Source of the DNA: Gemmobacter aquatilis
GTDB lineage: Bacteria; Pseudomonadota; Alphaproteobacteria; Rhodobacterales; Rhodobacteraceae
Reading direction: 5' to 3'
Assembly (NCBI RefSeq): GCF_900110025.1
Contig: NZ_FOCE01000003.1
Coordinates: 124,001 to 188,000 of the forward strand
DNA length: 64,000 nt
Part shown: positions 21,060 through 30,465 of the stretch, one piece after another
How the letters are laid out: each line of letters opens with the position of its first letter
Position numbering within the stretch: position 1 is the stretch's first letter
Position numbers and translations under genes: made by a program
Notes under the pieces: model-generated
What the model saw: only the letters and a program-made list of their open reading frames with translations
Databases searched by the model: none
Told to the model about the DNA's origin: nothing

Positions 21060-24000
21060 CTAGAAGATCGCGATCCCCGCCGCCAGTTCGGCGAGGCTCG
21101 CGATATCCTCGATCACCAGCCGCCCCGCCGCGCCGAAATCCAGCGCCACCTGCCCGCCCAGATCGACGCCCCAGCGCGCCACGATCCCCGCCGCATCCAT
21201 CCCGGCGATCTGGCGCAGCACCGCATCGTCCAGCGCGATGCGATCGCCCGCGCCGAAATCGCCGATCCGGTCGCGCCCGCCGTCAAACACGAACAGATCC
21301 GCCCCCGCCCCGCCAAACAGCGTATCCTCCCCCGCCCCGCCCACCAGCACATCCGCGCCAGACCCGCCCACCAGCAAATCCGCCCCGGCATCGCCGCGCA
21401 GCGTATCCGCCCCGCCACCCCCGCGCAGCGCATCATTGCCACCGCCGCCCGCCAGCCGGTTGGCCCCTGCATTGCCCGCCAGCCGGTCATTGCCGCCGCC
21501 GCTTTCAATCGCCTCGATCCCGCGCAGCACATCCGCCCCGAACGGCGTATCCTGCGGCCCAAGGATCGACAGCGACAGCGTGAGCGCCCGGTCCCCGCCA
21601 TAGACCACCGTATCAAACCCCTTGCCGCCGACCAGCCGGTCGTCGCCCATCCCGCCGATCAGCCGGTCATCGTCGCGCCCCCCCGCCAGCGTGTCGTCGC
21701 CCGCGCGCCCCTCCAGCCGGTCCGCCCCCGCCCGGCCCTTCAGCCGGTTGCCCAGCGCCGATCCCGCCAGCACATCCGCGCCAGCCCCCGCCACCACCCC
21801 CTCGATGCCGCCCAGCACATCGCGGCCCCAGCCCGTCTGCTGCGCCCCGTGCAGCGCCAGATCGACCCGCACCGCCACCGTGCCGCGAAACAGCACCATG
21901 TCGAACCCCGCGCCGCCCGCGATCACATCATCGCCCAGCCCGCCCTCCAGCACATCGCGCCCGCCGCGCCCGCCCAGCCGGTCATCCCCCTCGCCGCCGT
22001 TGATCCGGTTCGCCCCCGCATCGCCCAGCAAGGTATCGCCCTGCCATCCCCCCAGCAGGTTCTCGATCGAAACCAGCGTATCCACACCCCGCCCGCCGGT
22101 GTCCTGCACGCCCGCCAGCGCCAGATCGACCCGCACCCCCACCCGCCCCTCATACGAGGCCCAATCGCGCCCCGCGCCGCCCAGCAGCAGGTCGTCGCCA
22201 TTGCCGCCCTGCAATACATCGCCGCCGCTGCCGCCGCTCAGCCGGTCATCGCCATCGCTGCCCTCCAGCCGGTCGGCCCCGCCGCCGCCCGCCAGACCGT
22301 TGTCGCCCGCATCGCCGCGCAGCAGATCGCGGAACCGGCTGCCCTGCACCGCCTCGATCCCGCTCAGCCGGTCGCCCAAAGCCTCACCCGCCAGCCCCAA
22401 CCCCTGCGCCAGATCCACCTCCACCCGCCCGCTTGCCTGCGCATAGCTGGCCCAATCGCGCCCCGTGCCCCCAATCAGCCTATCTGCCCCCGCGCCACCC
22501 AGCAGCCTGTCGTCCCCCGCGCCGCCGTCCAACCGATCATCGCCGCCCCGCCCCGCCAGCCCATCGCCGCCACCCCGCCCCTCCAGCCGGTTCGCCCCCG
22601 CGTCGCCGCGCAGCGCGTCGCCAAAGCGCCCGCCCGCCAGCCCCTCGATCCCGTCATAGCGATCCCCCGCCGCCAGCCCGGCATTGGCCGCAGGCTCCGC
22701 CAGATCGGCCACCACCCGCCCGGTCGCCGCGCCATAATCCACCATGTCGAAGCCGCCGCCGCCCTCCAGCAGATCGTCGCCCGCCGATCCCAGCAGCGTA
22801 TCGTCGCCACTGCCGCCGCTTTGCGTCTCGCGCTGCGGCGTGCCCTCCACCTGCCGACCCGCCTCCACCGCAGGCGCCACCACATGCCACAGCCCGAAGA
22901 AATCCGCCGACTGGAACACATCCGGGTCGATATTGCGCCCGTCCGCCGTATAGACATACAGCGCCTCGTCGCCCCAGCGGATCACCACACAGCCGCTTCG
23001 CTCTGCCATCGGCAGCACCTCCACCGCATAGATCCGCCCCCAGCCCGACAGATCCAGCCGGTCCTTGCCCAGCTCAAAATCCAGAATCACATCGGTTTCC
23101 TGATCACCCGCCAGCACGAACACATCGGCGCCCAGCCCGCCGCGCAGCGTATCGGCGCCGCTGCCGTCGAACAGGATGTCCGCCCCCGCGCCGCCGTCGA
23201 TGCTGTCATTGCCGCCCCACCCGGCGATCAGATCATCGCGCGCATCGCCCGCCAGCGTGTCATCGCTGCTGCGCCCGGTGATCTGCGGCGCCGGGTCGCC
23301 CGGGTCATAGCGCAGGCGGATCACGCCTTCCCCCTCGCAGCCCAGGATCAGCTCGATCCGCCCGCCGCGCACCACCGCTTCCAGCGCGGTGACATTGTCC
23401 AGCGCCAGCGCCCCGGTGGCCAGTTGCAGCCCCGCCGCCACCAGCCGCCCGTCGGGCATCAGCACAAAGGCCTGCACCCCCTGATCGCCCCCCGCCGCAA
23501 AGACGAAGACCCGATCCCCCACCACCGCCGTTGCCAGCGCGCTGATGCCCTGAAACCGCGTGTCCAGCGTGTCGATCACATGGTCGGTCAGCCGCAGCCC
23601 GCCCTTGTCATCCAGCGCCAGCACCGAGATCGAGGATGACCCCGCCCCCGCCACCAGCACCCAGGTCAGGCCCTGCACCTGCACCACCTCCAGCGCCGAA
23701 GGCGCCGCGATCCCCAACCCGCCCGAGGCGCCGATCTTCGCCGTCACCTCCAGCCCGCCATCGCCTCGCAAGCGGCCCACCGTCAGCGCATCCTCCGCCG
23801 CCGAAAGCGCCAGCACGAAAGACGCGCCGCCCAGCCGCACCACCTCCAGCGCCGCCACGTCAAAGCCCTGCCCGGCGCTGCCCAGCAGCAGATCATCGGC
23901 CAGCGCCATCCGCCCCGCCTCGTCAACGCGCCAGACCTGCACCACCCCGCCCGAGGCCGGGGCCAGCAGCACGAACTGCGTGCCGCCCACCGTCGCCACC

Positions 24001-24377
24001 GCCTGCGCCGTCATCACCCCCGACGGCCCGCCGCCCAGCGTCACCACCGCGCCGATCCGCCCCTGATCGTCCAGCGCGTAACCGCCCGGGCTGCTCGCCC
24101 AGCCCCCGGTCCAGATCAGCACCGGCCCCCGGTCCAGCTCCAGCACCGCCACGCGCCCCGGCGCCGACAGCACCGCCCCCGCCGCGATCCCCTGCTGGTC
24201 GATCAGCGCCAGCCCGTCGCCGTCGCCCTCAAGCTCAAGCGCCACCAGCCCCCCCCCGGCCCGCGTCGCCGTATACACCTGCACCACGCCCCCCACGACG
24301 CGCGTGCAGATATCGGTAATGCCCGCCAGCATCTGCCCGGCGGCCCCCCGAAACGTCCCCAAGACCTCGAAGCCCAC
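21060..24377 (-). CDS. Large RTX calcium-binding protein with N-terminal propeller-like region
   Basis: Predicted extracellular protein of 1105 residues. Residues about 1-370 are repeats of roughly 50 residues alternating phrases such as VVQVYTATRAGG and FVLALSAAEDALTVG, suggesting a beta-propeller. From about 380 onward it is RTX nonapeptide blocks (GGxGxDxLxGG) interrupted by at least five copies of a 45-50 residue module of the form VRVDLAL...G.D.L..IE....G...D.L.GDAGANRL. No classical signal peptide, so type I secretion is likely. The start is probably the GTG at 24377 but is not secure. Function is unknown; adhesin, matrix or surface protein are possible. It lies tail to tail with the metalloprotease gene. 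Confidence 0.8.
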   Translation of the reverse strand: MGFEVLGTFRGAAGQMLAGITDICTRVVGGVVQVYTATRAGGGLVALELEGDGDGLALIDQQGIAAGAVLSAPGRVAVLELDRGPVLIWTGGWASSPGGYALDDQGRIGAVVTLGGGPSGVMTAQAVATVGGTQFVLLAPASGGVVQVWRVDEAGRMALADDLLLGSAGQGFDVAALEVVRLGGASFVLALSAAEDALTVGRLRGDGGLEVTAKIGASGGLGIAAPSALEVVQVQGLTWVLVAGAGSSSISVLALDDKGGLRLTDHVIDTLDTRFQGISALATAVVGDRVFVFAAGGDQGVQAFVLMPDGRLVAAGLQLATGALALDNVTALEAVVRGGRIELILGCEGEGVIRLRYDPGDPAPQITGRSSDDTLAGDARDDLIAGWGGNDSIDGGAGADILFDGSGADTLRGGLGADVFVLAGDQETDVILDFELGKDRLDLSGWGRIYAVEVLPMAERSGCVVIRWGDEALYVYTADGRNIDPDVFQSADFFGLWHVVAPAVEAGRQVEGTPQRETQSGGSGDDTLLGSAGDDLLEGGGGFDMVDYGAATGRVVADLAEPAANAGLAAGDRYDGIEGLAGGRFGDALRGDAGANRLEGRGGGDGLAGRGGDDRLDGGAGDDRLLGGAGADRLIGGTGRDWASYAQASGRVEVDLAQGLGLAGEALGDRLSGIEAVQGSRFRDLLRGDAGDNGLAGGGGADRLEGSDGDDRLSGGSGGDVLQGGNGDDLLLGGAGRDWASYEGRVGVRVDLALAGVQDTGGRGVDTLVSIENLLGGWQGDTLLGDAGANRINGGEGDDRLGGRGGRDVLEGGLGDDVIAGGAGFDMVLFRGTVAVRVDLALHGAQQTGWGRDVLGGIEGVVAGAGADVLAGSALGNRLKGRAGADRLEGRAGDDTLAGGRDDDRLIGGMGDDRLVGGKGFDTVVYGGDRALTLSLSILGPQDTPFGADVLRGIEAIESGGGNDRLAGNAGANRLAGGGGNDALRGGGGADTLRGDAGADLLVGGSGADVLVGGAGEDTLFGGAGADLFVFDGGRDRIGDFGAGDRIALDDAVLRQIAGMDAAGIVARWGVDLGGQVALDFGAAGRLVIEDIASLAELAAGIAIF

Positions 24378-24546
24378 AACCCCGATCCCCCAAGATACCC
24401 AATGTCACCCGGGTTCAGGATCGGCGCGCGTGCTTTGCAGGCCCTTAACGAAGCATGGCAAGACCCCCGCAAGACCTGCGGCAAGATCAAGGCATTTCCC
24501 GCCAATCGGCGCGACTGCCCCGCTTGACGCCCTGCAATTGTCATCG

Positions 24547-24577
24547 AATCAGAAACAGAACGGGAATCAGAAACAGC
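24547..24577. repeat. Tandem 13-base direct repeat
   Basis: GAATCAGAAACAG occurs twice in succession separated by four bases, just after the EamA stop codon (minus strand), in the 206-bp gap between the RTX and EamA genes. Apart from this and a likely promoter for the RTX gene I see nothing in the gap. Confidence 0.55.
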
Positions 24578-24583
24578 GGAAGG

Positions 24584-25492
24584 TCAGTCCCCTGTGGCAC
24601 CCGCAGCCGGAGTCACCACCCCGCGCTTCAACCGCGCCTCGCGCCAGGTGATATAGCTGATCGCGCCGATGATTACCCCGCCGCCCAGCAGCACGAACCC
24701 GTCCACGCCCTCGCCGAACACCAGCGCCCCCAGCAGCGTCGCCCAGACGAGTTGCAGAAACGTCACCGGCTGCGTCACCGTCAGCGGCGCCACCGCGAAG
24801 GCCCGGCTCATGCAGTAATGCGCCACCGTGGCAAACACCGCCACCAAGGCCAGCGCCGCCAGTTGCACCGGCGTCACCGGCACCCAGACCAGCAGCGCCA
24901 GCGGCAACAGGCCCAGCGTCACGAACAGGCTCATCATCGCCACCACCATGGCCGCGCCCTCGGTCTGGCTCAGCCGCTTGGCGAACAGATACGACCCGGC
25001 GAAACAGAAGGCCGCCCCCAACTGCGCCAACTGCCCCGACCCAAGCTCGCGCAGCCCCGGCCGCAGCACGATCAGCGCACCACAGATCGCCACGCCCACC
25101 GCCAGCACCCGCCGCAGCGCCAGCCGCTCGCCAAAGAACACCACCGCGCCCAGCGTCACCAGCACCGGGTTCAGATAGCCGATCGCCGTCACCTCGGCCA
25201 CCGGCAGCCGCGCCATGGCATAGAACCACAGCACCACCGCCACCGTATGCACCGCCCCCCGCCCGGCATAAAGCGGCAGCGTGCCCGGCGTGACCCCCCG
25301 CCGCACCCCCTGCCAGACCGAGGGCAGCAGGAACAGCAAGCCGAAGCCGAACCGCAGAAATGCCGCCTGCGGCGCCGGCAGATCGGTGCCCAGCCAGCGC
25401 ACCAACCCGTTGACGCCAACAAAGCTCGCGCCCGAGGCCAGCATCCACAAAACGCCCTGCACGGGCCGCAGTTCAGATCGCATCTCGCTCAT
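24584..25492 (-). CDS. EamA-type (DMT superfamily) membrane transporter
   Basis: Inner-membrane drug/metabolite transporter with about ten membrane helices in two EamA halves: first half to GAVVFFGERLALRRVLAVG, second half to GALVFGEGVDGFVLLGG. The E(R)L-type signature ends both halves. About 302 residues from the Met that begins MSEMRSELRP; the open frame reaches 25549 with another 19 unlikely residues. It follows the ArgO-like gene on the same strand after 75 bp and may be in the same transcription unit. Substrate unknown. Confidence 0.85.
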   Translation of the reverse strand: MSEMRSELRPVQGVLWMLASGASFVGVNGLVRWLGTDLPAPQAAFLRFGFGLLFLLPSVWQGVRRGVTPGTLPLYAGRGAVHTVAVVLWFYAMARLPVAEVTAIGYLNPVLVTLGAVVFFGERLALRRVLAVGVAICGALIVLRPGLRELGSGQLAQLGAAFCFAGSYLFAKRLSQTEGAAMVVAMMSLFVTLGLLPLALLVWVPVTPVQLAALALVAVFATVAHYCMSRAFAVAPLTVTQPVTFLQLVWATLLGALVFGEGVDGFVLLGGGVIIGAISYITWREARLKRGVVTPAAGATGD

Positions 25493-25567
25493 GCCGCGCA
25501 GCCAAACCCAAGCGCCCGCCCGCCGCAAGCCCGGCTTTGTGCCCCGCACAATCCGGGCCCTGCAACC

Positions 25568-26173
25568 TCACCCGCCCAGCGCCAAGCCCAGCGCCAGCGC
25601 CCACATCACGCAGCCCACCGCCACCTCCAGCCAGACCCAGGCCACCGGCCGTGCAAACACCGGCGCCAGCAAGCGCGCCCCGAACCCCAGCGCACTGAAG
25701 AAGCTCAGCGAGGCCAGCGACGCCGCCGCCCCGAACACCACCCCATGCGGCGCATATTGCGCCGAGATCGACCCGATCAGCACCACCGTATCCAAGTACA
25801 CATGCGGGTTGGCCCAGGTGAACAGCAGACACATCGCCACCACCCGCCGCAACGGCGCGGGCGCGCTGGCCGTCGGCAACAGCGCCTCGCCACCCTTCAG
25901 CGCCGCGCGAAAGCGCAACGCGCCATACACCGCCAGAAACCCCACCCCCAGCCAGCGCATCGCCACCGCGAACCACGGCGCCGCCGCACTGATCGCGCCA
26001 AAACCCGCGACCCCCGCCGCAATCAGCACCGCATCCGACCCGGCGCAAACCGCCACCACCACCGCCACATGCTCGCGCCGCAACCCCTGCCGCAACACAA
26101 AGGCATTCTGCGCGCCGATGGCCGCAATCAGGCTCAGCGCCACGAAATACCCCGCCACCGCCGCCTCAACCAT
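25568..26173 (-). CDS. argO: LysE/ArgO family amino-acid exporter
   Basis: Six-helix inner-membrane exporter, 201 residues, opening with the family hallmark GYFVALSLIAAIGAQNAFVLRQG and carrying WANPHVYLDTVVLIGSIS, the other LysE/ArgO signature. Relatives export arginine and/or lysine. Its ATG (26173) overlaps the end of the upstream ACT-domain gene by 8 bp, so the two are coupled. The divergent LysR gene at 26641 is of the ArgP/LysG type, the known activator of this exporter family, which supports the assignment. Confidence 0.88.
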   Translation of the reverse strand: MVEAAVAGYFVALSLIAAIGAQNAFVLRQGLRREHVAVVVAVCAGSDAVLIAAGVAGFGAISAAAPWFAVAMRWLGVGFLAVYGALRFRAALKGGEALLPTASAPAPLRRVVAMCLLFTWANPHVYLDTVVLIGSISAQYAPHGVVFGAAASLASLSFFSALGFGARLLAPVFARPVAWVWLEVAVGCVMWALALGLALGG

Positions 26174-26555
26174 GGCGCAGCGCCTCCAGCACCGCCAGCG
26201 CCCGCACGGCATCGGCGGAGGCCAGCAGGATATGGTCGTGATGGTAGCCCGCCACCATATTGGCACTGATCCCCGCCTGCGCCAGCGCCGCCGATACCGC
26301 CGCCGTCAACCCCACCGCCGCCAGAGACGAATGGATGCGCAGCGTGATGCGGGCAAACGGCCCCTGCACGTCGATCCCCGCCGCCTGCAATGCCGCAAAG
26401 GGCGCAATCACCGTCAGCCCCTCCGCCTCGCGGATCAACGCAAAGGGCACGATCCCGCCCGGCAGGTCCGCCACACAGGCATAGCCCCAGCTTTCCCCGT
26501 CCAGCTCGGGCGCCATGCCCTCCAGCAACCGCCCCAGATCCGTTTCGCCCACCAT
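26166..26555 (-). CDS. ACT-domain protein upstream of the ArgO exporter
   Basis: Small cytoplasmic protein of 129 residues with two ACT-like halves: WGYACVADLPGGIVPFALIREAEGLTVIAPFAALQAAG style N-terminal half (landmark GIVPFALIREAEGLTVIAP) and ITLRIHSSLAAVGLTAAVS with AGISANMVAGYHHDHILLA in the second. This matches the family of free-standing tandem ACT proteins that sense amino acids. Start ATG at 26555 has AGGAGG five bases upstream. It overlaps argO, so it probably senses or modulates the amino acid being exported; that role is inference. Confidence 0.75.
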   Translation of the reverse strand: MVGETDLGRLLEGMAPELDGESWGYACVADLPGGIVPFALIREAEGLTVIAPFAALQAAGIDVQGPFARITLRIHSSLAAVGLTAAVSAALAQAGISANMVAGYHHDHILLASADAVRALAVLEALRHG

Positions 26556-26640
26556 GCCCGCCTCCTGCTTTGGGCTTGACATAAACGCGCGGCGCCGGAT
26601 CAATCCAATTAATCTTTCTTTCTCCGATGAAGCACAGCTA
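26556..26640. promoter_or_regulatory. Divergent promoter region between ACT/argO and argP-like genes
   Basis: The 85-bp gap contains TTGACA at about 26577 reading toward the LysR gene and an AT-rich ATCAATCCAATTAATC tract suited to a LysR-type site with T-N11-A symmetry. Both transcription units must start here, giving the classic divergent LysR-target arrangement. Confidence 0.45.
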
Positions 26641-27513
26641 ATGCTCGATTATGCCCATCTGCAAACCCTCGCCGCCATCCACCGCCGCGGCAGCTTCGAT
26701 CTCGCCGCCGCGCAACTGGGCCTCACCCCCTCCGCCGTCTCGCAACGGCTGAAGGCGCTGGAGGATCGGATGGGCAGCCTGCTGATCCGCCGCGGCGCGC
26801 CCTGCACCGCCACAGAACCCGGCCTGCGCCTGATCCGCCATTTCGACGAGGTGACCCTGCTCGAAGCCGCCCTCGCGCAAGACCTGCCGCTGCCCGACAG
26901 CGGCCCGACCCCGATCCGCCTCGCCGTCAATGCCGACAGCCTCGCCACATGGATCATCCCGGCGCTGGCCGCCTGCGAGGGGATGCTGTTCGATCTGGTG
27001 ATCGACGATCAGGAATACAGCCAGGACTGGCTGCGCCGGGGCGAGGTGGCGGGCGCCATCACCGCCCATCCCGGCCCGCTGCAAGGCTGCGACACGCTGC
27101 CGCTCGGCCGCCTGCGCTATCACGCCACCGCCAGCCCCGAATACATGGCGCGCTGGCTGCCGCAGGGCACCAGTGCCGCCGCCCTGTCCCGCGCCCCGGC
27201 GCTGACCTATTCCGACAAGGACCGCCTGCAAGCCGACTGGCTCTCCCGCGCCTGCGGCCCGGCCTTCCCCTTCCCGACGCATCGCATGGCTTCCAGCCAG
27301 GCCTTCGTCGATGCCGCCCTTGCGGGCCTCGGCTGGGGTATGAACCCCGCGCCGCTGATCGCCCCGCACCTCGCCTCCGGCGCGCTGGTCGAACTGATCC
27401 CCGACACCCCGCTCGACGTGGCGCTGCACTGGCAATTCACCCGCCGCGCCGCCCCCGTCCTCGCCCCGCTGACCCGCGCCCTGCGCGACGCCGCCCGCGC
27501 CACCCTGCTCTGA
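26641..27513 (+). CDS. argP: LysR-type regulator, ArgP/LysG-like
   Basis: Transcription factor of 290 residues. The N-terminal helix-turn-helix (YAHLQTLAAIHRRGSFDLAA, TPSAVSQRLKALE) and the effector domain (RLAVNADSLATWIIPAL, residues about 88-105) match ArgP/LysG, which activate arginine/lysine export genes when bound to these amino acids. ATG at 26641 begins MLDYAHLQTL and gives the usual length; the open frame extends upstream through the promoter but without support. It is divergent from the ACT-argO-eamA unit, its probable target. Confidence 0.88.
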   Translation: MLDYAHLQTLAAIHRRGSFDLAAAQLGLTPSAVSQRLKALEDRMGSLLIRRGAPCTATEPGLRLIRHFDEVTLLEAALAQDLPLPDSGPTPIRLAVNADSLATWIIPALAACEGMLFDLVIDDQEYSQDWLRRGEVAGAITAHPGPLQGCDTLPLGRLRYHATASPEYMARWLPQGTSAAALSRAPALTYSDKDRLQADWLSRACGPAFPFPTHRMASSQAFVDAALAGLGWGMNPAPLIAPHLASGALVELIPDTPLDVALHWQFTRRAAPVLAPLTRALRDAARATLL

Positions 27514-27519
27514 CGTCCG

Positions 27520-27602
27520 CCCCTTCATCCTGGCAAAAATACTCATCTTCTGCCTTGCGCCAAGCCGCAGACGAAGATGGGTATTTAAGCAAAGAAGAAG
27601 GG
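27520..27602. repeat. Inverted pair of the GGRTATTT intergenic repeat
   Basis: Left arm (27520-27553) carries a reverse copy of the motif and the complement of the right arm's start: AAATACTCATCTTCTGC against GCAGACGAAGATGGGTATTT. The right copy (27579-27602) reads GGGTATTT, AAG, then CAAAGAAGAAGGG and matches the copies at 51338 and 59413 outside three variable bases. It lies between the 3' ends of the argP-like gene and yebC. Confidence 0.7.
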
Positions 27603-27622
27603 AAAGACCGGCGCCCGGCATG

Positions 27623-27645
27623 AAAAAGGGCCCCGCAAGGGGCCC
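27623..27645 (-). terminator. Intrinsic terminator of yebC
   Basis: On the minus strand GGGCCCC, loop TTGC, GGGGCCC is followed directly by TTTTT. It sits about 70 bp beyond the yebC stop. Confidence 0.75.
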
Positions 27646-27716
27646 CGATCCTGTGGCACAAGGGGTGAACGGCAGGTGCACCGGGGGTGTACCGATGTCA
27701 CCCCCCCCCTTTTGGC

Positions 27717-28460
27717 TCAGCCAAGCTGCGCCGCAACCTCGTCCGACATGTCGAAATTATGCGTCACGGTCTGCACGTCGTCATCTTCTTCCAGCATGTC
27801 GATCAGCCGCATCAGCTTTTGCGCGGTGTCCAGATCGACCTCGGTGCGCGATTGCGGCTTCCAGATCAGCTTGGATTCGGTGCTTTCGCCCAGCGCCTTT
27901 TCCAGCGCTTCCGACACTTCCGACAGCGCCTCGACCGGGCAATAGATCCAGTGGCCCTCCTCGTCGGATTCCACGTCGTCCGCGCCCGCCTCCAGCGCCG
28001 CCATCATCACCGTATCGGCATCGCCCGCGCTGGCCGGATAGGAAATTTCCCCAACGCGATCAAAGCTGTGCGCCACCGATCCGGTCTGGCCAAGATTGCC
28101 GCCGCATTTGGTGAAATAGCTGCGCACGTTTGATGCGGTGCGGTTCAGGTTGTCGGTCATCGCCTCGACAATGATCGCGATGCCATTGGCGCCATACCCT
28201 TCATAGCGGATTTCCGTGTAATCCGCCGCATCACCGCCCAGCGATTTCTTGATCGCCCGTTCAATGACATCCTTCGGCATCGACACCGCCTTGGAGGCTT
28301 TCACCGCCAGACGCAGACGCGGGTTCTTGTCGGGATCGGGGTCGCCCATCTTGGCGGCGACGGTGATCTCCTTCGCCAGCTTCGAAAACATCTTGGAGCG
28401 CAGCTTGTCCTGCTTGCCCTTCCGATGCTGGATGTTCGCCCATTTAGAATGGCCTGCCAT
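27717..28460 (-). CDS. yebC: YebC/PmpR family (TACO1-type) regulator
   Basis: Conserved cytoplasmic protein of 247 residues starting [18 protein letters not shown], the invariant opening of the family. Members have been described both as DNA-binding regulators and, more recently, as ribosome-associated factors that help translate proline-rich stretches; the sequence alone does not decide. Middle and C-terminal domains ([30 protein letters not shown]) are typical. In many genomes yebC lies beside ruvCAB; here it is about 28 kb away from them. It follows an SLC13 gene after 77 bp on the same strand. Confidence 0.93.
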   Translation of the reverse strand: MAGHSKWANIQHRKGKQDKLRSKMFSKLAKEITVAAKMGDPDPDKNPRLRLAVKASKAVSMPKDVIERAIKKSLGGDAADYTEIRYEGYGANGIAIIVEAMTDNLNRTASNVRSYFTKCGGNLGQTGSVAHSFDRVGEISYPASAGDADTVMMAALEAGADDVESDEEGHWIYCPVEALSEVSEALEKALGESTESKLIWKPQSRTEVDLDTAQKLMRLIDMLEEDDDVQTVTHNFDMSDEVAAQLG

Positions 28461-28537
28461 GGCCTCACTCCAGTCCCAATTGCGGTAATGGGCCCCTCTA
28501 CACCACCGGGGCCGCCTGCGGCAAGCCCCGTCACCCG

Positions 28538-30331
28538 TTACGGGGCGACGGCGGTCAGCGGCCAGAAGATCGGGATCAGCGCCGAACAGACCAGCCAGCA
28601 GATGATGTTCAGCGGCAGACCGATCCGGGTGAAATCGAGAAACTTGTAGCCGCCCGGCCCGTAGACCATCATGTTGGTCTGATACCCCACCGGCGTGGCG
28701 AAGGCGAGCGTGGCCGAGAACATCACCGCCACCACAAAGGGCCGCGGATCAACGCCCAACTGCCGCGCCAGTTCGATGGCGATCGGCGTATACAGCACCG
28801 CCACGGCATTGTTCGACAGGAATTCCGTCATCACCATGCCCAGCAGATAGATCACGAGGATCACGCCAAAGGGTGGCAGTCCGCGCATCAAGGGCTCGAC
28901 ATGCGACACGATCATCGCCACCGCGCCCGATTGGTCCAGCCCCTCGCCCACCGCGATCATGGCAAAGATCATCGCCAGCAGCCGCCCGTCCACAAAGCCC
29001 AGCGCCTCGTCACTGTCGATGCAGCGGGTCAGCAGGATCAGGGCCACGGCAAAGAAGCCGAGCAGAAAGATCGGCGCCAGATCGAAGGACGACAGCGCCA
29101 CAACGGCAACCAGCGCCCCGATGGCAATCGGCGCCTTGCCGCGGCGATAGGCGCGCTGCTTGGGCTTGGAGACATCGACCATGTCCATGTCATCGGCCAG
29201 CCGCTTGATATCCGCCGCAGCCCCTTCCAGCAGCAGCGTATCGCCCACCTGCACCACCAGCTCGTCCAACTGCCGCCCGATATTCTGGCTTTTGCGATGT
29301 GCCGCAAGAACATAGACACCATACCGCCGCCGCAGACGCATCTCGCCCAGCGACCGGCCGATCATCCGGCAGCCGGGGGTGATCAGCACTTCCACCGTTT
29401 CGGTTTCCACCGAGGACAGCTTGTCCACGATCCGCATGTCGGTGCGGTTCTGCATCCCCAAGAGTTCCGACATTTCGGTGCGCAGCACCACGCGGTCGCC
29501 CGATTCCAGCACCGCCGCCTGCAGATCGCGGCGCAGCGACAGATCGCCGCGCAGCACGTCCACCACCCGCACGCCGCTGCGCTTGAACTGCTGCACCTCA
29601 AGGACCGGAGTGCCGATCAGCACGGAATCCTCGGGGATCGCAACTTCGGTGAAGTATTTCATGCGCTTGCGATCACCCAGCATCGAGGCCATCGACTGGC
29701 GGTCGGGCAGCAGGCGGCGGGCGAACAACGCCATATACAGGCCGCCGACAAGGGTGATCGCAATGCCCAGAGGCGCGATTTCAAACAGCGAGAAATGCTC
29801 CATCCCCGCATCATGCGCCGCGCCATCCACCAGCAGGTTGGTCGAGGTGCCGATCAGCGAGATCATCCCCCCCAGCACAGTCATATGGCTCAGCGGGATC
29901 AGCAGCTTGGACGGGGCGGAACCGATCCGCGCCGCGATCTGGATCACCACCGGGATCATCACCGCCACCAGCGGCGTGTTGTTCATCACCGAAGAGGCGA
30001 TCGCGACGAAGGCGAACAGCACGAAAACCGTCAGCTTGGGCCGGTTTCCCGCATGTTCCTCGGCATAGCCGATCAGCAACTCGACCGAGCCGGTCCGCAC
30101 CAGCCCCCCCATCACCATGAACATCAGCGCGATGGTCCAGGGCGCGGTGTTCGACAGCGCCGAGATCGCCTCTTTCTGCGGCAGGATGCCCAGCAGGATC
30201 ATCACCGCCGCCCCGCCGATGGCCGTCACCTCGACCGGAAAAGACTCTTTCACGAAGAGCACGAACATCACCAGCAAGATGCCGATGGCCACAAAGGGCT
30301 GGATGGATTGCGCCAGTTCGATCCCGAGCAT
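28538..30331 (-). CDS. SLC13 family transporter with two RCK-C (TrkA-C) domains
   Basis: Inner-membrane sodium-coupled anion transporter, 597 residues. The membrane part is split: helices at about 10-205 including [15 protein letters not shown] and [12 protein letters not shown], then two cytoplasmic TrkA-C domains (about 215-295 with [18 protein letters not shown] and 305-385 with [17 protein letters not shown]), then the remaining helices with the second signature [19 protein letters not shown] and [14 protein letters not shown]. The two NxT-type motifs at equivalent points of both halves are intact. Sulfate or dicarboxylates are the likeliest substrates in relatives; not decidable here. 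Confidence 0.85.
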   Translation of the reverse strand: MLGIELAQSIQPFVAIGILLVMFVLFVKESFPVEVTAIGGAAVMILLGILPQKEAISALSNTAPWTIALMFMVMGGLVRTGSVELLIGYAEEHAGNRPKLTVFVLFAFVAIASSVMNNTPLVAVMIPVVIQIAARIGSAPSKLLIPLSHMTVLGGMISLIGTSTNLLVDGAAHDAGMEHFSLFEIAPLGIAITLVGGLYMALFARRLLPDRQSMASMLGDRKRMKYFTEVAIPEDSVLIGTPVLEVQQFKRSGVRVVDVLRGDLSLRRDLQAAVLESGDRVVLRTEMSELLGMQNRTDMRIVDKLSSVETETVEVLITPGCRMIGRSLGEMRLRRRYGVYVLAAHRKSQNIGRQLDELVVQVGDTLLLEGAAADIKRLADDMDMVDVSKPKQRAYRRGKAPIAIGALVAVVALSSFDLAPIFLLGFFAVALILLTRCIDSDEALGFVDGRLLAMIFAMIAVGEGLDQSGAVAMIVSHVEPLMRGLPPFGVILVIYLLGMVMTEFLSNNAVAVLYTPIAIELARQLGVDPRPFVVAVMFSATLAFATPVGYQTNMMVYGPGGYKFLDFTRIGLPLNIICWLVCSALIPIFWPLTAVAP

Positions 30332-30465
30332 GATGTCTCCGCAAATAAACTCGACCCATCTGGTAGATTATTATTCCACCCAAGGCAAAGGATTCCTGCA
30401 GTTTCTTCTCTTCAGCGCGCAAACGATGCAAAATTGGGCGGATCGACCGGCGATCCTGCCCGCCA

